DNA of 64,000 nucleotides from assembly GCA_025352685.1 (NCBI GenBank), contig JANXSN010000088.1:1-64000 (forward strand), given 5' to 3'. The notes under the pieces were generated by a model, which was not told the DNA's origin, made no database searches, and saw nothing but the letters and a program-made list of their open reading frames with translations. Source of the stretch: Sphingomonadales bacterium. Its GTDB lineage: Bacteria > Pseudomonadota > Alphaproteobacteria > Sphingomonadales > Sphingomonadaceae. Position 1 is the first letter of the stretch; every line of letters begins with the position of its first letter. This document shows positions 28,668 to 38,031 of the stretch, piece after piece. A program made the position numbers and the translations under genes.

Positions 28668-29576
28668 ATGAGTGACGCCTTCACGACCACGCCCGATAGC
28701 CAACATCGCGGTTTCGTTTCTCGGCTTCCTGCTCCTGCGCGCGGATTTGCTCTTTTGGCGCGGTTCGACCGGCCCATTGGATGGCAGTTGCTGTACTGGC
28801 CCTGCGCCTGGGGCGTGCTTTTGGCGGGCGGTCTTACCCGAGACTGGCCGCTGCTCCTGTGGTTTGCGCTGGGTTCGATCGCGATGCGCGGCGCCGGGTG
28901 CGTCTACAATGACATCGTTGACCGTGATCTCGACGCTGCAGTGGCGCGCACGCGCAGCCGTCCGTTGCCGAGCGGTGCCGTTTCCTTGCGCGCGGCATGG
29001 ATATGGCTTGTTGTGCTGAGCTTGCTCGGGCTCATCGTTCTCGTTCAGCTCACACCGTTTGCGGCGCAGATTGCGATGGCCAGTCTCGCGCCCGTCGCTG
29101 CCTATCCATTCATGAAACGAATCACCTGGTGGCCGCAGGCTTGGCTGGGAATCGTATTCAGCTGGGGCGCGCCGGTTGGCTGGGCCGCCGTGACGGGCCG
29201 CACCGAACCCACGCTTTGGTTGCTATATGCGGGGAGTGTCTTCTGGGTAATCGGTTACGACACGATTTACGCGCTCCAAGATGTCGAGGACGATGCGCTG
29301 ATCGGTGTGCAGTCGTCGGCGCGCCGATTGGGACGCAACGTTGGCAAGGGTGTGGCACTTTTTTACGCCCTTGCGCTAATCCTGTGGGCGGCAGCCTTCT
29401 GGGTTGCGCGGCCCGACCCGCTGGTGCTTGCCGCGCTGGCGCCGGCAGCCGTCCATCTCGGCTGGCAGGTTGCGACGCTCGATCCCGCGGACGGCGCCAA
29501 CGCACTTGCTCGGTTTCGGGCTAATCGGATGACCGGATTGCTCGTTGCGCTGGCCTGTCTTGTCGTGGGGCTTTGA
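28668..29576 (+). CDS. ubiA: 4-hydroxybenzoate polyprenyltransferase UbiA
   Basis: 302 residues, about nine membrane helices. It transfers the polyprenyl chain to 4-hydroxybenzoate in ubiquinone synthesis. The two Asp-rich prenyl-diphosphate/Mg2+ sites are NDIVDRDLDAAV (81-92) followed by ARTRSRPLPSG, and YALQDVEDDALIGVQSSARR (~203-222). The N-terminal ARFDRPIGWQLLYWPCAWG matches alphaproteobacterial UbiA. The gene starts 14 bases from the divergent rsmE; pmbA follows after 31 bases on the same strand and could share its transcript. Confidence 0.95.
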   Translation: MSDAFTTTPDSQHRGFVSRLPAPARGFALLARFDRPIGWQLLYWPCAWGVLLAGGLTRDWPLLLWFALGSIAMRGAGCVYNDIVDRDLDAAVARTRSRPLPSGAVSLRAAWIWLVVLSLLGLIVLVQLTPFAAQIAMASLAPVAAYPFMKRITWWPQAWLGIVFSWGAPVGWAAVTGRTEPTLWLLYAGSVFWVIGYDTIYALQDVEDDALIGVQSSARRLGRNVGKGVALFYALALILWAAAFWVARPDPLVLAALAPAAVHLGWQVATLDPADGANALARFRANRMTGLLVALACLVVGL

Positions 29577-29607
29577 CCTCATGGGACAGCCTGCCTAAGC
29601 GGAGCCG

Positions 29608-30954
29608 ATGCTGACCTCCCAACAAGCCCTTGATTATGCCACCGATGTCATAGCCCGCGCCACACGAGCGGGCGCCGACGGCGCCGACGGCGTCGTCGTC
29701 TCCAGCGGATCAACCGAAGTTTCCGTCCGGCTTGGCAAGGTCGAGGACCTCGAGCGATCCGAATCAGGGGATCTGGGTTTGCGGGTCTTCGTTGGGTCTC
29801 GATCTGCCAGCGCCTCGACCAGCGATTTGTCACGTGCGGCAATCGACGCGCTGGTCGAGCGGACTGTGGCAATGGCGAAACTGGCTCCTAAAGATGCGTT
29901 TGCCGCGCTTGCGCCGGTCGAGCTGTTAGCGACCGGCCCTTTCGACGATTTCGACGGTAACGACGGGGTCGACGTCGAACCCGAAATGTTGCGCCTGCGC
30001 GCGCTCGAAGCCGAAGACGCGGCCCGCGCGGTCGCCGGCGTTACCAACAGCGAAGGCGGCGGCGCCAGCCATGGCACCGGCATGACCGCGATCGTAACTT
30101 CCACTGGTTTCGGCGCCGCACGTGGCGGCAGCAGCCACGGGGTTTCAGCGAGTGTGCTGGCGGGGGAAGGCGCGCGAATGCAGCGCGATTATCACAGTCA
30201 TTCGACGCGGCATCTGAGCGATCTCGAAGCTGCCGGCGCCATCGGTAGCGAAGCTGGGCGGCGAGCGGTGGCGCGCCTCGATCCGGCCCGGTTGAGAAGC
30301 GGGCCGATGACCGTCGTTTTTGCACCGCGCGTGTCCAATTCGCTGCTCGGCCATTTTGCCGGCGCGATCAACGGTGCGGCCATTGCGCGCAAGACCAGCT
30401 TCCTGATCGACAGTCTCGACCAACCCGTCTTTGCGCCCGGGATTTCGATAATCGATGACCCGTGGCGCCGACGCGGGATGCGCAGCCGTGCGTTTGATGG
30501 CGAAGGGTTGCCGACCCGTCCTGTGGCGCTGGTCGAAGGAGGCGTACTCAAGCAGTGGATCGCCGATGTTGCTGCCGCGCGCCAGCTCGGCATCAACCCG
30601 ACCGGCCACGCCTGGCGAGGCGTTTCAGGCGCGCCGGGGGCCGGGGTGAGCAACGTGCACTTGGCTGCCGGGATCGTGTCACCCGCCGAGCTCATCGCCG
30701 ACATCTCGGACGGGTTTTATGTGACCGAGCTGATTGGCATGGGGGTCAGCGGCCTGACCGGCGACTATAGCCGAGGAGCATCGGGGTTCCGCATTGTCGG
30801 CGGCGAAATTGCGGGCCCCGTCGCTGAGGTGACGATTGCTGGCAACCTTAAAAATATGTTCGCTGCGACGATACCTGCGGACGATCTGGTCTTTCGTTAT
30901 GCCACCAACGCGCCGACGGTGCGGATCGATGGAATGACGCTCGCCGGTGACTGA
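29608..30954 (+). CDS. pmbA: TldE/PmbA metallopeptidase-complex subunit
   Basis: 448 residues. PmbA (TldE) forms a heterodimer with the metallopeptidase TldD that degrades unfolded peptides and matures microcin B17-type substrates in some bacteria. Features: N-terminal alpha/beta domain (GADGVVVSSGSTEVSVRLG, ~22-40; LGLRVFVGSRSASASTSDLS), a central GPMTVVFAPRVSNSLLGHFA (~231-250), and a C-terminal beta-rich domain with LIGMGVSGLTGDYSRGASGF and NLKNMFAATIPADD. The HExxxH motif belongs to TldD and is properly absent here. tldD is not in the window. The stop overlaps the next start by eight bases. Confidence 0.94.
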   Translation: MLTSQQALDYATDVIARATRAGADGADGVVVSSGSTEVSVRLGKVEDLERSESGDLGLRVFVGSRSASASTSDLSRAAIDALVERTVAMAKLAPKDAFAALAPVELLATGPFDDFDGNDGVDVEPEMLRLRALEAEDAARAVAGVTNSEGGGASHGTGMTAIVTSTGFGAARGGSSHGVSASVLAGEGARMQRDYHSHSTRHLSDLEAAGAIGSEAGRRAVARLDPARLRSGPMTVVFAPRVSNSLLGHFAGAINGAAIARKTSFLIDSLDQPVFAPGISIIDDPWRRRGMRSRAFDGEGLPTRPVALVEGGVLKQWIADVAAARQLGINPTGHAWRGVSGAPGAGVSNVHLAAGIVSPAELIADISDGFYVTELIGMGVSGLTGDYSRGASGFRIVGGEIAGPVAEVTIAGNLKNMFAATIPADDLVFRYATNAPTVRIDGMTLAGD

Positions 30955-31726
30955 TACACTTCTCGACGCCGTCTCCGCTGCTGTACACGACGCCGCGCTG
31001 GTCGCGATGGCGCGATGGCGCGGCGAGTTCGCCAGCTGGGACAAGGTTCCCGGCGAAGTCGTTTGCGAACTCGACCTCGAACTCGACGCCCTACTCCGCG
31101 ACCGCCTGTTTGCGATCGACCCAGAAGCGGGCTGGCTCTCTGAGGAAACCGCCGATTCAGCCGAACGCTTGCTGGGTCCGCGTGTCTGGGTCGTCGATCC
31201 GATCGATGGCACCCGCGATTTCGTGCGGGGTCGACGCGGCTGGGCGGTGTCAGTGGCCCTCGTCGAAGGCGGCCGCTCGATCATCGGCGTTCTCGATGCG
31301 CCCGCCCGAAATGAACAGTGGGCCGCCGCCGCTGGCGAAGGGGCGACGCGTAACGGTGTATCGGTGCATGCCAGCAGCCGGACAGCCCTGTCCGGGGCCC
31401 GTGTCCCCGCCGACGTCTTGCCAAAGGCCGACGCAGATCTGGTCCCGGTAGAGCGGCCCAATTCGATTGCGCTGCGCATCGCGATGGTGGCGAGTGGCGA
31501 TGCCGATTTGCTCGCTGCGCTGCGGTGGGGGTACGAGTGGGACATTGCTGCTGCGGCACTCATCGCCGAAGAGGCGGGCGCGACGGTCACTGACGCGCTT
31601 GGTCGCACGCTGCGCTTCAACTCGACCAAAGGCGAAATGTTCGGTGTTCTGGCCTGTGCTCCCGGCATTCACGCCGCCGCCGTCGAACGGCTTGCCACGC
31701 GCGCCGCAACTGCGGTCATTCGATAA
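30947..31726 (+). CDS. Inositol-monophosphatase/CysQ family phosphatase
   Basis: 259 residues from a GTG overlapping the end of pmbA. The Mg2+-dependent sugar-phosphatase fold is marked by WLSEET (~63-68), metal site VVDPIDGTRDFVRGRRGWAV (82-101) and the C-terminal YEWDIAAAALIAEEAGATVT. This family covers inositol-1-phosphatase, fructose-1,6-bisphosphatase-like enzymes and CysQ (3'(2'),5'-bisphosphate nucleotidase). The short insert and the neighbour pmbA favour a CysQ-like role in sulfate assimilation, but substrate specificity cannot be read. Overlap with pmbA suggests coupled translation. Confidence 0.87.
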   Translation: MTDTLLDAVSAAVHDAALVAMARWRGEFASWDKVPGEVVCELDLELDALLRDRLFAIDPEAGWLSEETADSAERLLGPRVWVVDPIDGTRDFVRGRRGWAVSVALVEGGRSIIGVLDAPARNEQWAAAAGEGATRNGVSVHASSRTALSGARVPADVLPKADADLVPVERPNSIALRIAMVASGDADLLAALRWGYEWDIAAAALIAEEAGATVTDALGRTLRFNSTKGEMFGVLACAPGIHAAAVERLATRAATAVIR

Positions 31727-31801
31727 GCGTCCCCCTCTTGCGGGGTGTCGCAAACGCCGCCATGACAGGCGCGACCTGAACACCGGGGTGGGACGCGTAG
31801 A

Positions 31802-32905
31802 ATGAAGGCGACGATTGAACGTGCGGCACTGCTGAAGAGCCTGGGCCATGTCCAGTCGGTCGTCGAGCGACGTAACACTATTCCGATCCTGTCGAATGTC
31901 CTGATCGAAGCGGGCCAGAACGGCACGATGCGTTTCATGGCAACCGATCTCGACCTGCAGATCGTCGACGAAGCTGAAGCCGCGATCGATCAACCGGGTG
32001 CGACAACTGTTTCAGCGCACACATTGTTCGAAATCGTCCGCAAGCTGCCGGAGGGCAGCCAGGTGTCGCTCGCGGCCGCCGACGGCCGGCTTCATATCGC
32101 TGCGAGCCGCTACAAGTCTAACCTGCCTACCCTTCCGCGCGATGACTTTCCGATCATTGCCGAGGGGGAGCTGCCGACGAGCTTCGAGCTGCCAGCCGCA
32201 AAACTTCGGCAAATTATCGACAAGACGCGCTTTGCGATCTCGACTGAGGAAACCCGCTACTACCTCAACGGCATTTTCATGCACGTCACCGACGATGTGC
32301 TGAAGGCCGCCGCGACCGACGGGCACCGTCTCGCCCGCGTCACGATTGCCCGGCCCGAAGGGGCGCAGGGGATGCCCGACATCATCGTCCCTCGCAAATG
32401 CATCGGCGAGCTGCGCAAGCTGCTCGATGAAGTCGAAGGATCGGTCGCCGTGTCGCTGTCGGCCTCCAAAATCCGATTTACGCTGGGCCATGCGGTTCTG
32501 ACGAGCAAGTTGATCGACGGTACTTTTCCTGATTACAACCGCGTCATACCGACCGGTAATGACAAGCTCCTGACCATTGATCCAAAGAGCTTTCTGCAGG
32601 GCGTTGATCGCGTCGCGACGATTGCCAGCGAGAAAACTCGAGCCGTCAAAATGGCGCTCGACCGTGACAAGATCACGCTGTCAGTGACGAGCCCCGAGAA
32701 TGGCACCGCCGCTGAGGAGGTGCCCGGTGACTACAGCGCGGCGGGTTTCGAAATCGGCTTCAATGCAAAATATCTTGTGGACATTTTGCAGCAAGTCGAG
32801 GGCGACACCGTCGAAGTGCATCTTGCGGATGCGGCGGCGCCAACCTTGATCCGAGAGAACGACAAGGCAGAGGCACTCTACGTTATCATGCCAATGAGGG
32901 TCTGA
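31802..32905 (+). CDS. dnaN: DNA polymerase III sliding clamp (beta subunit)
   Basis: 367 residues. DnaN dimerises into a ring that tethers DNA polymerases to DNA. Three clamp domains can be followed: the first begins MKATIERAALLKSLGHVQSV, the second includes FAISTEETRYYLNGIFMH (~143-160) and the third ENGTAAEEVPGDYSAAGFEI (~300-319). The C-terminal peptide ALYVIMPMRV is the conserved end that completes the client-binding cleft. dnaA and recF are not adjacent, so this is not the classical dnaA-dnaN arrangement. It converges on ruvA with 10 bases between the stops. Confidence 0.96.
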   Translation: MKATIERAALLKSLGHVQSVVERRNTIPILSNVLIEAGQNGTMRFMATDLDLQIVDEAEAAIDQPGATTVSAHTLFEIVRKLPEGSQVSLAAADGRLHIAASRYKSNLPTLPRDDFPIIAEGELPTSFELPAAKLRQIIDKTRFAISTEETRYYLNGIFMHVTDDVLKAAATDGHRLARVTIARPEGAQGMPDIIVPRKCIGELRKLLDEVEGSVAVSLSASKIRFTLGHAVLTSKLIDGTFPDYNRVIPTGNDKLLTIDPKSFLQGVDRVATIASEKTRAVKMALDRDKITLSVTSPENGTAAEEVPGDYSAAGFEIGFNAKYLVDILQQVEGDTVEVHLADAAAPTLIRENDKAEALYVIMPMRV

Positions 32906-32915
32906 TCTGAAGTGT

Positions 32916-33503
32916 TCAGCGCGAGGCCTTTCTCAGCGCCAGCCTGACGAGAGCGTCGAGATTGGCCCCCGCGCCCAGCTCCTCATCGGCTTTGGCGACT
33001 GAAGCACTGGCCTCAGCGGGCCGGAAACCGAGATTGATAAGCGCAGAAACGGCGTCTTGAGTAATCCCTGCAGGAGGCAGTGACGAACCGCCGAACGTGA
33101 GGACACCGACCTTGTCCTTCAGTTCGCGGACAATGCGCTCGGCGAGCTTGGGGCCAACACCGTTGGCGCGCGCTACCATGGCCTTGTCCTGCGCCGAAAT
33201 CGCACGATTGAGTGCATCGCTGTCAAGCACAGAAAGGATGCTGAGTGCGACGCGTCCCCCGACGCCCTGGACGCTGGTCAACAGGCGGAACCAGTCGCGT
33301 TCGCTGACCGATCCGAAGGCAAACAGCGTCATTGCCTCTTCGCGGACCTGCATCTCGGTAAAGACCATCACGCTGCTGCCGACCGGTCCGAACAGGTTCA
33401 ACGTTCGCGATGACGCCTGGACCAGATAGCCGACCCCGCCGACGTCGATCACCGCATGATCGGACGCGCTCTCTGCGAGAATTCCGGTAAGGCGAGCAAT
33501 CAT
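32916..33503 (-). CDS. ruvA: Holliday junction-binding protein RuvA
   Basis: 195 residues. RuvA tetramers clamp four-way junctions and recruit RuvB. Domain I (OB fold) starts [20 protein letters not shown]; domain II carries two helix-hairpin-helix motifs, [19 protein letters not shown] (~74-92) and [20 protein letters not shown] (~110-129); domain III (~148-195) is the RuvB-binding part ending LALRKASR. It follows ruvC by nine bases on the same strand. ruvB is not next to it but 21 kb to the left in the same orientation. Confidence 0.96.
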   Translation of the reverse strand: MIARLTGILAESASDHAVIDVGGVGYLVQASSRTLNLFGPVGSSVMVFTEMQVREEAMTLFAFGSVSERDWFRLLTSVQGVGGRVALSILSVLDSDALNRAISAQDKAMVARANGVGPKLAERIVRELKDKVGVLTFGGSSLPPAGITQDAVSALINLGFRPAEASASVAKADEELGAGANLDALVRLALRKASR

Positions 33504-33512
33504 GCGAGCACG

Positions 33513-33998
33513 CTACCCAATCCGTTGCCTCGAAGCCAGATGATGCGCATGGGTGATGGCAACTGCGAGTGCATCAGCAGCATCCGGGCCTGCGATCTTG
33601 ACGCCGGGAAGCAACCGACTGACCATCGAGTGGACTTGCGCCTTTTCGGCAGCCCCGGTGCCAACGACCGCCTTTTTCACCAGGCGCGCGGCGTATTCGC
33701 CGACGACAATCCCACGCTTGGCCGCACAATATAGAATAACTCCACGTGCGTGCGCCAATTTGAGCGTCGACTGCGCGTTGGTGTTGACGAAAACTTCTTC
33801 GACCGCCGCACCGTCGGGCGTATGCTCGATCAGCAGGTCGGTCAAAGCAGCCTCAATAATAACCAGCCGCTCGGGCAAAGGTCTTTTTGGATCGGTCTTG
33901 ATGTTCCCGTTGCCCAGATGGCTCAGCCGATTTCCCGTTGCCACGATAAGCCCCCAACCGGTCGTGCCCAGTCCGGGATCGAGGCCCAGAATGATCAC
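33513..33998 (-). CDS. ruvC: Holliday junction resolvase RuvC
   Basis: 161 residues. RuvC cuts Holliday junctions in the RuvAB complex. The four acidic catalytic residues are in place: Asp7 ([12 protein letters not shown]), Glu67/68 ([11 protein letters not shown]), and Asp139 and Asp142 ([16 protein letters not shown]). Length is slightly shorter than the E. coli protein (173). Its ATG directly follows the yebC stop, and ruvA comes nine bases later, so yebC-ruvC-ruvA is one transcriptional unit. Confidence 0.96.
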   Translation of the reverse strand: MIILGLDPGLGTTGWGLIVATGNRLSHLGNGNIKTDPKRPLPERLVIIEAALTDLLIEHTPDGAAVEEVFVNTNAQSTLKLAHARGVILYCAAKRGIVVGEYAARLVKKAVVGTGAAEKAQVHSMVSRLLPGVKIAGPDAADALAVAITHAHHLASRQRIG

Positions 33999-34742
33999 TT
34001 AATCCAGCTTCTCCATCACCTCGTCGGGCACGTCGTAATTGCCCCACACCTGTTGGACATCGTCATCCTCGTCCAGCATGTCGAGCAGCTTCATCAACGT
34101 CGCGGCATCACTCTCGCCGACCGTCACCATCACTTGTGGGCGCCAGGCAAGCTTTGCCCCTTCGCCCTCACCGAGCGCGGCTTCCAGCGCCTTGGCAACG
34201 GGGTGGAGCGTTTCCACGCTCGTCCAAATTTGGTGGCCGTCTTCGTCACTCGTGACGTCCTCGGCACCGGCATCCAGCGCCGCCTCGAACACCGTTTCCA
34301 GATCACCGGCGTTCGCAGGGTAAGAGATCAGGCCAAGGCGGTCGAACCCGTGGCTTACACTGCCGCCCGCGCCCAGATTGCCACCATTTTTGCTGACAGC
34401 GGTCCGCACATTGGTCGCGGTCCGATTGCGGTTATCGGTCAGGGCTTCAATGATCAGGCTGACACCGCCAGGACCGAAGCCCTCATACCGGATTTCCTCG
34501 TAATTCTCGCCATCAGCTCGCGATGCATTGTTGATGGCGCGCTCGATGTTGTCTTTAGGCATCCCGCTTGCGCGCGCCGTCAGCACGGCGGCGCGGAGCC
34601 GCGCGTTCATCGCGGGGTCGGGAATCCCGGACTTGGCTGCCACGGTAATTTCACGGCTCAGTTTGGAAAACGAAGCCGCGCGCTTCTTATCCTGTGCACC
34701 TTTGCGGTGCATGATATTCTTGAATTTGGAATGGCCTGCCAT
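33999..34742 (-). CDS. yebC: YebC/PmpR family transcription/translation factor
   Basis: 247 residues. It begins with the invariant [18 protein letters not shown] and shows the three YebC domains: [20 protein letters not shown] (~25-44), [20 protein letters not shown] with [20 protein letters not shown], and the acidic [16 protein letters not shown] near the end. Family members have been described as DNA-binding regulators and more recently as factors that help ribosomes through proline-rich stalls. The usual neighbours ruvC and ruvA follow directly on the same strand. Confidence 0.95.
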   Translation of the reverse strand: MAGHSKFKNIMHRKGAQDKKRAASFSKLSREITVAAKSGIPDPAMNARLRAAVLTARASGMPKDNIERAINNASRADGENYEEIRYEGFGPGGVSLIIEALTDNRNRTATNVRTAVSKNGGNLGAGGSVSHGFDRLGLISYPANAGDLETVFEAALDAGAEDVTSDEDGHQIWTSVETLHPVAKALEAALGEGEGAKLAWRPQVMVTVGESDAATLMKLLDMLDEDDDVQQVWGNYDVPDEVMEKLD

Positions 34743-34783
34743 GACTGCCCCTTACGCCAGCGCATCTATGATGTTCGGACTGG

Positions 34784-35023
34784 TCAAGCGAGTCCCAACG
34801 CCACACGATAGGTATCAAGAAGCGCATCCATTTCGTCGCGGTCGTTCTTTTCCATGCGACGCAGGCGAACGATGGCGCGCATGATCTTGGTATCATAGCC
34901 TTGCCCCTTGGCCTCCGAATAAACGTCGCGAATATCATCAGCGATACCCTTTTTTTCTTCTTCCAACCGTTCGATTCGTTCGATGAACAGGCGCAACTGA
35001 TCGGCCTGAATGATGTCGCTCAT
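34784..35023 (-). CDS. UPF0335 (DUF2312) protein
   Basis: 79 residues. It matches the small alphaproteobacterial family UPF0335 throughout: [20 protein letters not shown] (~7-26), then [20 protein letters not shown] and a C-terminal [20 protein letters not shown]. The sequence is a predicted two-helix coiled coil; weak similarity to GapR-type DNA-binding proteins of the same clan has been described. It is 41 bases upstream of yebC on the same strand and divergent from pyk. Confidence 0.93.
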   Translation of the reverse strand: MSDIIQADQLRLFIERIERLEEEKKGIADDIRDVYSEAKGQGYDTKIMRAIVRLRRMEKNDRDEMDALLDTYRVALGLA

Positions 35024-35146
35024 GGGTGTCCTTAGTTCAATGAAGAAGCGGCTGTAGGCGAGTGAAAGCCTATTCTCAACCGGCTCGCTTTGCCCGGTAT
35101 CAAATGACGGCTATCGAGTGCGCCACGACCCGCCAGGAGAGATTGT

Positions 35147-36604
35147 TTGCACCGTTCGCTCGCCCCTCGCGCCCGCAAAGTCCGCGTCCTCGCGACGCTC
35201 GGTCCAGCCAGCAGCACGCCCGAGATGATCGAAAAGCTGATCCGCGCCGGAGCCGACGCTTTTCGCATCAATATGAGTCACGGCACACAGGCCGGCCACG
35301 CGCCCGTGATTGCTGCCATCCGCTCACTCGAACGTTCACTCGTACGCCCCACGACAATCCTTGCCGATCTCCAGGGGCCCAAGCTGCGGGTCGGCACCTT
35401 CATCGGCGGCAAGATTGAACTTGTGCACGGGGCAAGTTTTCGACTCGACCGCGATCCAGCTGCTGGAGATGCGACGCGGGCGTGCCTGCCGCACAAGGAG
35501 ATTTTCGAAGCCTTGGACGTCGGGGCCCGCCTGTTGCTCGACGACGGCAAGCTGGTCCTGCGCGTCACCGACATGGACGATGGCTATGTCATGACGCGCG
35601 TCGAAGTGGGTGGCATGCTCAGCGATCGCAAAGGACTAAACGTCCCCGACGTTGTCGTCCCGATGGCGGCGCTCACCGAAAAGGACCGAAGCGACCTCGC
35701 GTTCGCGCTCGACGAGGGAGTCGACTGGGTGGCGCTGTCTTTCGTCCAGCGGCCCGAAGATTTGGCCGAAGCAAGAAAGCTGATCGGCGGCCGTGCAGCG
35801 CTCCTCGCCAAGATTGAAAAGCCCGCCGCGCTTGACCGGCTCGAAGAACTCGTCGAACTCGCTGACGCCGTGATGGTTGCGCGCGGCGACTTGGGCGTCG
35901 AACTCCCGCCCGAAGCAGTACCGCCCGCGCAAAAGCGCATCGTCGAGACGGCACGGCGCATGGGCAAGCCCGTCGTGGTCGCAACGCAGATGCTCGAATC
36001 GATGATCCTGTCGCCTTCCCCGACACGCGCCGAAGTCTCGGACGTGGCGACGGCGATCTACGACGGCGCCGATGCCATCATGCTGTCCGCCGAGTCTGCA
36101 GCCGGAGCATGGCCGGTCGAATCGGTCGCGATGATGGACCGCATCGCGCAGTCGGTTGAAAGCGATCCGGGCTATTTCGCGCGGCTGCATTTTACCGAAA
36201 CCAAATCCGACCCGACAACTGCCGATGCGCTGTCCGATGCGGCGCGCGAGATCGCAATCACGATCGGGGCCAAGGCGATCGTGTGCTTCACCGTTTCTGG
36301 ATCGACTGCGCGCCGCGTGTCGCGCGAGCGACCTTCAGTGCCTTTGCTCGTGCTCACGCCAAAGGCCGAAACGGCCCGTCGAGCCGGATTGCTGTGGGGA
36401 GTGCACGCTGTCCAGACACGCGATATCGGTGACTTCGAGGAAATGGTCGCCAAGGCCAAACGCATGGCGCTGCGTCACCAGCTCGCCATTGGCGGCGAGC
36501 GGATCATCATCATGGCAGGGGTACCATTCGGGACGCCGGGTTCGACCAATGTGCTGCACGTCGTCCGCCTGACCGGGGACGAGTTGAAGGTTGGAGGCCG
36601 TTAG
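35147..36604 (+). CDS. pyk: Pyruvate kinase
   Basis: 485 residues from a TTG start at 35147, supported by GGAGA about seven bases upstream. It converts phosphoenolpyruvate and ADP to pyruvate and ATP. Motifs: RKVRVLATLGPASSTPEMIE (~10-29), INMSHG, ADLQGPKLRVG, catalytic Lys in LLAKIEKPAAL, and the metal/phosphate loop VMVARGDLGVELPPEAV. The allosteric C-terminal domain includes CFTVSGSTARRVSRERPSVP. The barrel, B domain and C domain are all present. The stop (TAG) overlaps the stop of the converging HAD gene by four bases. Confidence 0.96.
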   Translation: MHRSLAPRARKVRVLATLGPASSTPEMIEKLIRAGADAFRINMSHGTQAGHAPVIAAIRSLERSLVRPTTILADLQGPKLRVGTFIGGKIELVHGASFRLDRDPAAGDATRACLPHKEIFEALDVGARLLLDDGKLVLRVTDMDDGYVMTRVEVGGMLSDRKGLNVPDVVVPMAALTEKDRSDLAFALDEGVDWVALSFVQRPEDLAEARKLIGGRAALLAKIEKPAALDRLEELVELADAVMVARGDLGVELPPEAVPPAQKRIVETARRMGKPVVVATQMLESMILSPSPTRAEVSDVATAIYDGADAIMLSAESAAGAWPVESVAMMDRIAQSVESDPGYFARLHFTETKSDPTTADALSDAAREIAITIGAKAIVCFTVSGSTARRVSRERPSVPLLVLTPKAETARRAGLLWGVHAVQTRDIGDFEEMVAKAKRMALRHQLAIGGERIIIMAGVPFGTPGSTNVLHVVRLTGDELKVGGR

Positions 36605-37209
36605 AGGAGACCGTGCTCGACCAGTGCAGCGCGCAGGATCGGTACATCGACGAAAACGTGGCCCGCAAAGCCGTTCCTTTCGGCGGCTTCTACGTTCTCG
36701 GGCCGGTCGTCGACGAACATTCCCTCGCGATTCGACAGACCAAAGCGGCGCAAGGCCAATTGGTAGATTGCCGCATCCGGCTTGACGAGCTTTTCGTTGC
36801 CGGAGAGCAAAATTTTGCGAAAGTTTGCGAAGAGGGCAGCCTCGCGCGCGACGAAGGGTTTCCAGAATTCACCCGAGAAATTGGTAGTCGCAAAAAGCGG
36901 CACCTTATTTGTCGCGAGTTCGGCAACCACGTCTGCCATGCCGGGAATCAGATGCGGAATGGTTTCGTTGAAGCGGGGTCCCCAGGCCTCGATCAACGCA
37001 CGGTGGTGTGGAAATTGAGCACAGAGCTCGGCGCTCGTTTCGGCAAATGGCCGCCCAGCATCATGCTGGAAATGCCATGCATGCGTCACAACATCGCGCA
37101 AAAAAACCTCACGCTCGCGCGCACTGGGAATGAGCTTGTTGTAAAGGTAGCGCGGATCCCATTCGACCAGCACCTTTCCGACATCGAAGATGACCGCTCT
37201 TACGGTTAC
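36601..37209 (-). CDS. HAD-family phosphatase lacking a standard start codon
   Basis: About 200 residues. HAD motif I is VRAVIFDVGKVLVEWD (nucleophile Asp in FDVG); motif II is FATTNFSG; motif III Lys is in EKLVKPDAAIY; motif IV is MFVDDRPENVEAA. The cap region (YNKLIPSAREREVFL and on) is of the subfamily IA type. The first standard start in frame is a GTG at 37173, which falls after the nucleophile and cannot make an active enzyme. Upstream codons between the rpmJ TAA and motif I are GTC TGC ACG GTA ACC GTA AGA: no ATG, GTG or TTG. The family start could once have been GTG where GTA (37207-37209) now stands. Treat the start as unresolved: near-cognate initiation, start loss or sequence error. 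Confidence 0.7.
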   Translation of the reverse strand, partial: VTVRAVIFDVGKVLVEWDPRYLYNKLIPSAREREVFLRDVVTHAWHFQHDAGRPFAETSAELCAQFPHHRALIEAWGPRFNETIPHLIPGMADVVAELATNKVPLFATTNFSGEFWKPFVAREAALFANFRKILLSGNEKLVKPDAAIYQLALRRFGLSNREGMFVDDRPENVEAAERNGFAGHVFVDVPILRAALVEHGLL

Positions 37210-37218
37210 CGTGCAGAC

Positions 37219-37344
37219 TTAGCCTTGACGTGCCTTGAAGCGGCGGTTCGTCTTGTTGATGACGTAAGTCCGCCCACGACGGCGAATCACCCGGTTGTCC
37301 CGGTGGCGATCCTTGAGCGACTTGAGTGAGTTGCGAATCTTCAT
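37219..37344 (-). CDS. rpmJ: 50S ribosomal protein L36 (bL36)
   Basis: 41 residues, start at 37344: [20 protein letters not shown], then [20 protein letters not shown] and a final Gly. This is the longer, zinc-ligand-free form of bL36 found in proteobacteria (no CxxC pair), a basic protein of the 50S subunit. It stands alone, away from the ribosomal operons, as the second type often does. The TAA stop is in the same frame as the following HAD gene, which has no standard start codon. Confidence 0.93.
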   Translation of the reverse strand: MKIRNSLKSLKDRHRDNRVIRRRGRTYVINKTNRRFKARQG

Positions 37345-37479
37345 GTCGTGCGGCTTTTCTGACGATAGGCTGGAATTTGGAAGCGCCGCGCCTAATCGCG
37401 AGGCTAACTCAAGTCAAGGTCGATGCAGCGTCTTGACGATCAACGCGTTAGAGCAAGATAACGATTTAGGAGAACCATC

Positions 37480-38031
37480 ATGCAACGCCGCCTACCCCTG
37501 ATAGCTCTGCTTCTCGCCGGTGGATGTGCAATGACACCCGGTCCCGTCGAGGTTACCCGATTCGCCACCGGGGCCGATGTGGCCCGCGCTGCCGTCGTTG
37601 CCGCACCTGGCAGCGCGCCGACGCTCGAACAGAAAAGCTATGAGGACGCTGTCGGGCGCGCACTCGCTCGCATCGGCTTCGCCGGCGATGGTCCGGCGCG
37701 CTATACTTTTAGTGTTGATGTGTCGCGGGATTCGCGCGCCGCGCTGAGGCGCCGCTCGCCGGTTACTATCGGCATCGGCGGCGGCACCGGCGGCTACGGC
37801 AGCGGCGTTGGTCTGGGCGCCAGTTTCGGGCTTGGCGGCAATCGGGCGCGCGATACGGTGGTCACGCGCTTGTCGGTCCAGCTGCGCGAACGCGTCACCG
37901 GCCGCGTGGTTTGGGAAGGACGCGCCCAAGGCGAAACGACCGAAAACGGGGGTGCAAGTATCGACCATCTTGCTGCTGCGCTTTTCCGGGACTTCCCCGG
38001 CGAGTCGGGTCGCACTATCAGCGTGCCATGA
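37480..38031 (+). CDS. DUF4136-like lipoprotein
   Basis: 183 residues from an ATG with AGGAGA just upstream. The lipobox LLLAGGC (Cys16) predicts an acylated lipoprotein. After a short spacer, SYEDAVGRALARIGFAGDGP (~53-72) and ARYTFSVDVSRDSRAAL fit the DUF4136 pattern of a small alpha/beta domain. A Gly-rich loop (IGIGGGTGGYGSGVGLGASF, ~97-116) and VTRLSVQLRERVTGRVVWEG (~127-146) follow. The function is unknown. The stop overlaps the ATG of the carboxypeptidase gene (ATGA), and that gene overlaps the GNAT gene, so the three are probably cotranslated. Confidence 0.8.
   Translation: MQRRLPLIALLLAGGCAMTPGPVEVTRFATGADVARAAVVAAPGSAPTLEQKSYEDAVGRALARIGFAGDGPARYTFSVDVSRDSRAALRRRSPVTIGIGGGTGGYGSGVGLGASFGLGGNRARDTVVTRLSVQLRERVTGRVVWEGRAQGETTENGGASIDHLAAALFRDFPGESGRTISVP

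Noticed and set aside
30947-31726. Definite naming of the phosphatase as CysQ or SuhB
   Set aside because: The metal motifs are shared by the whole superfamily; residues deciding the substrate cannot be assigned by eye.
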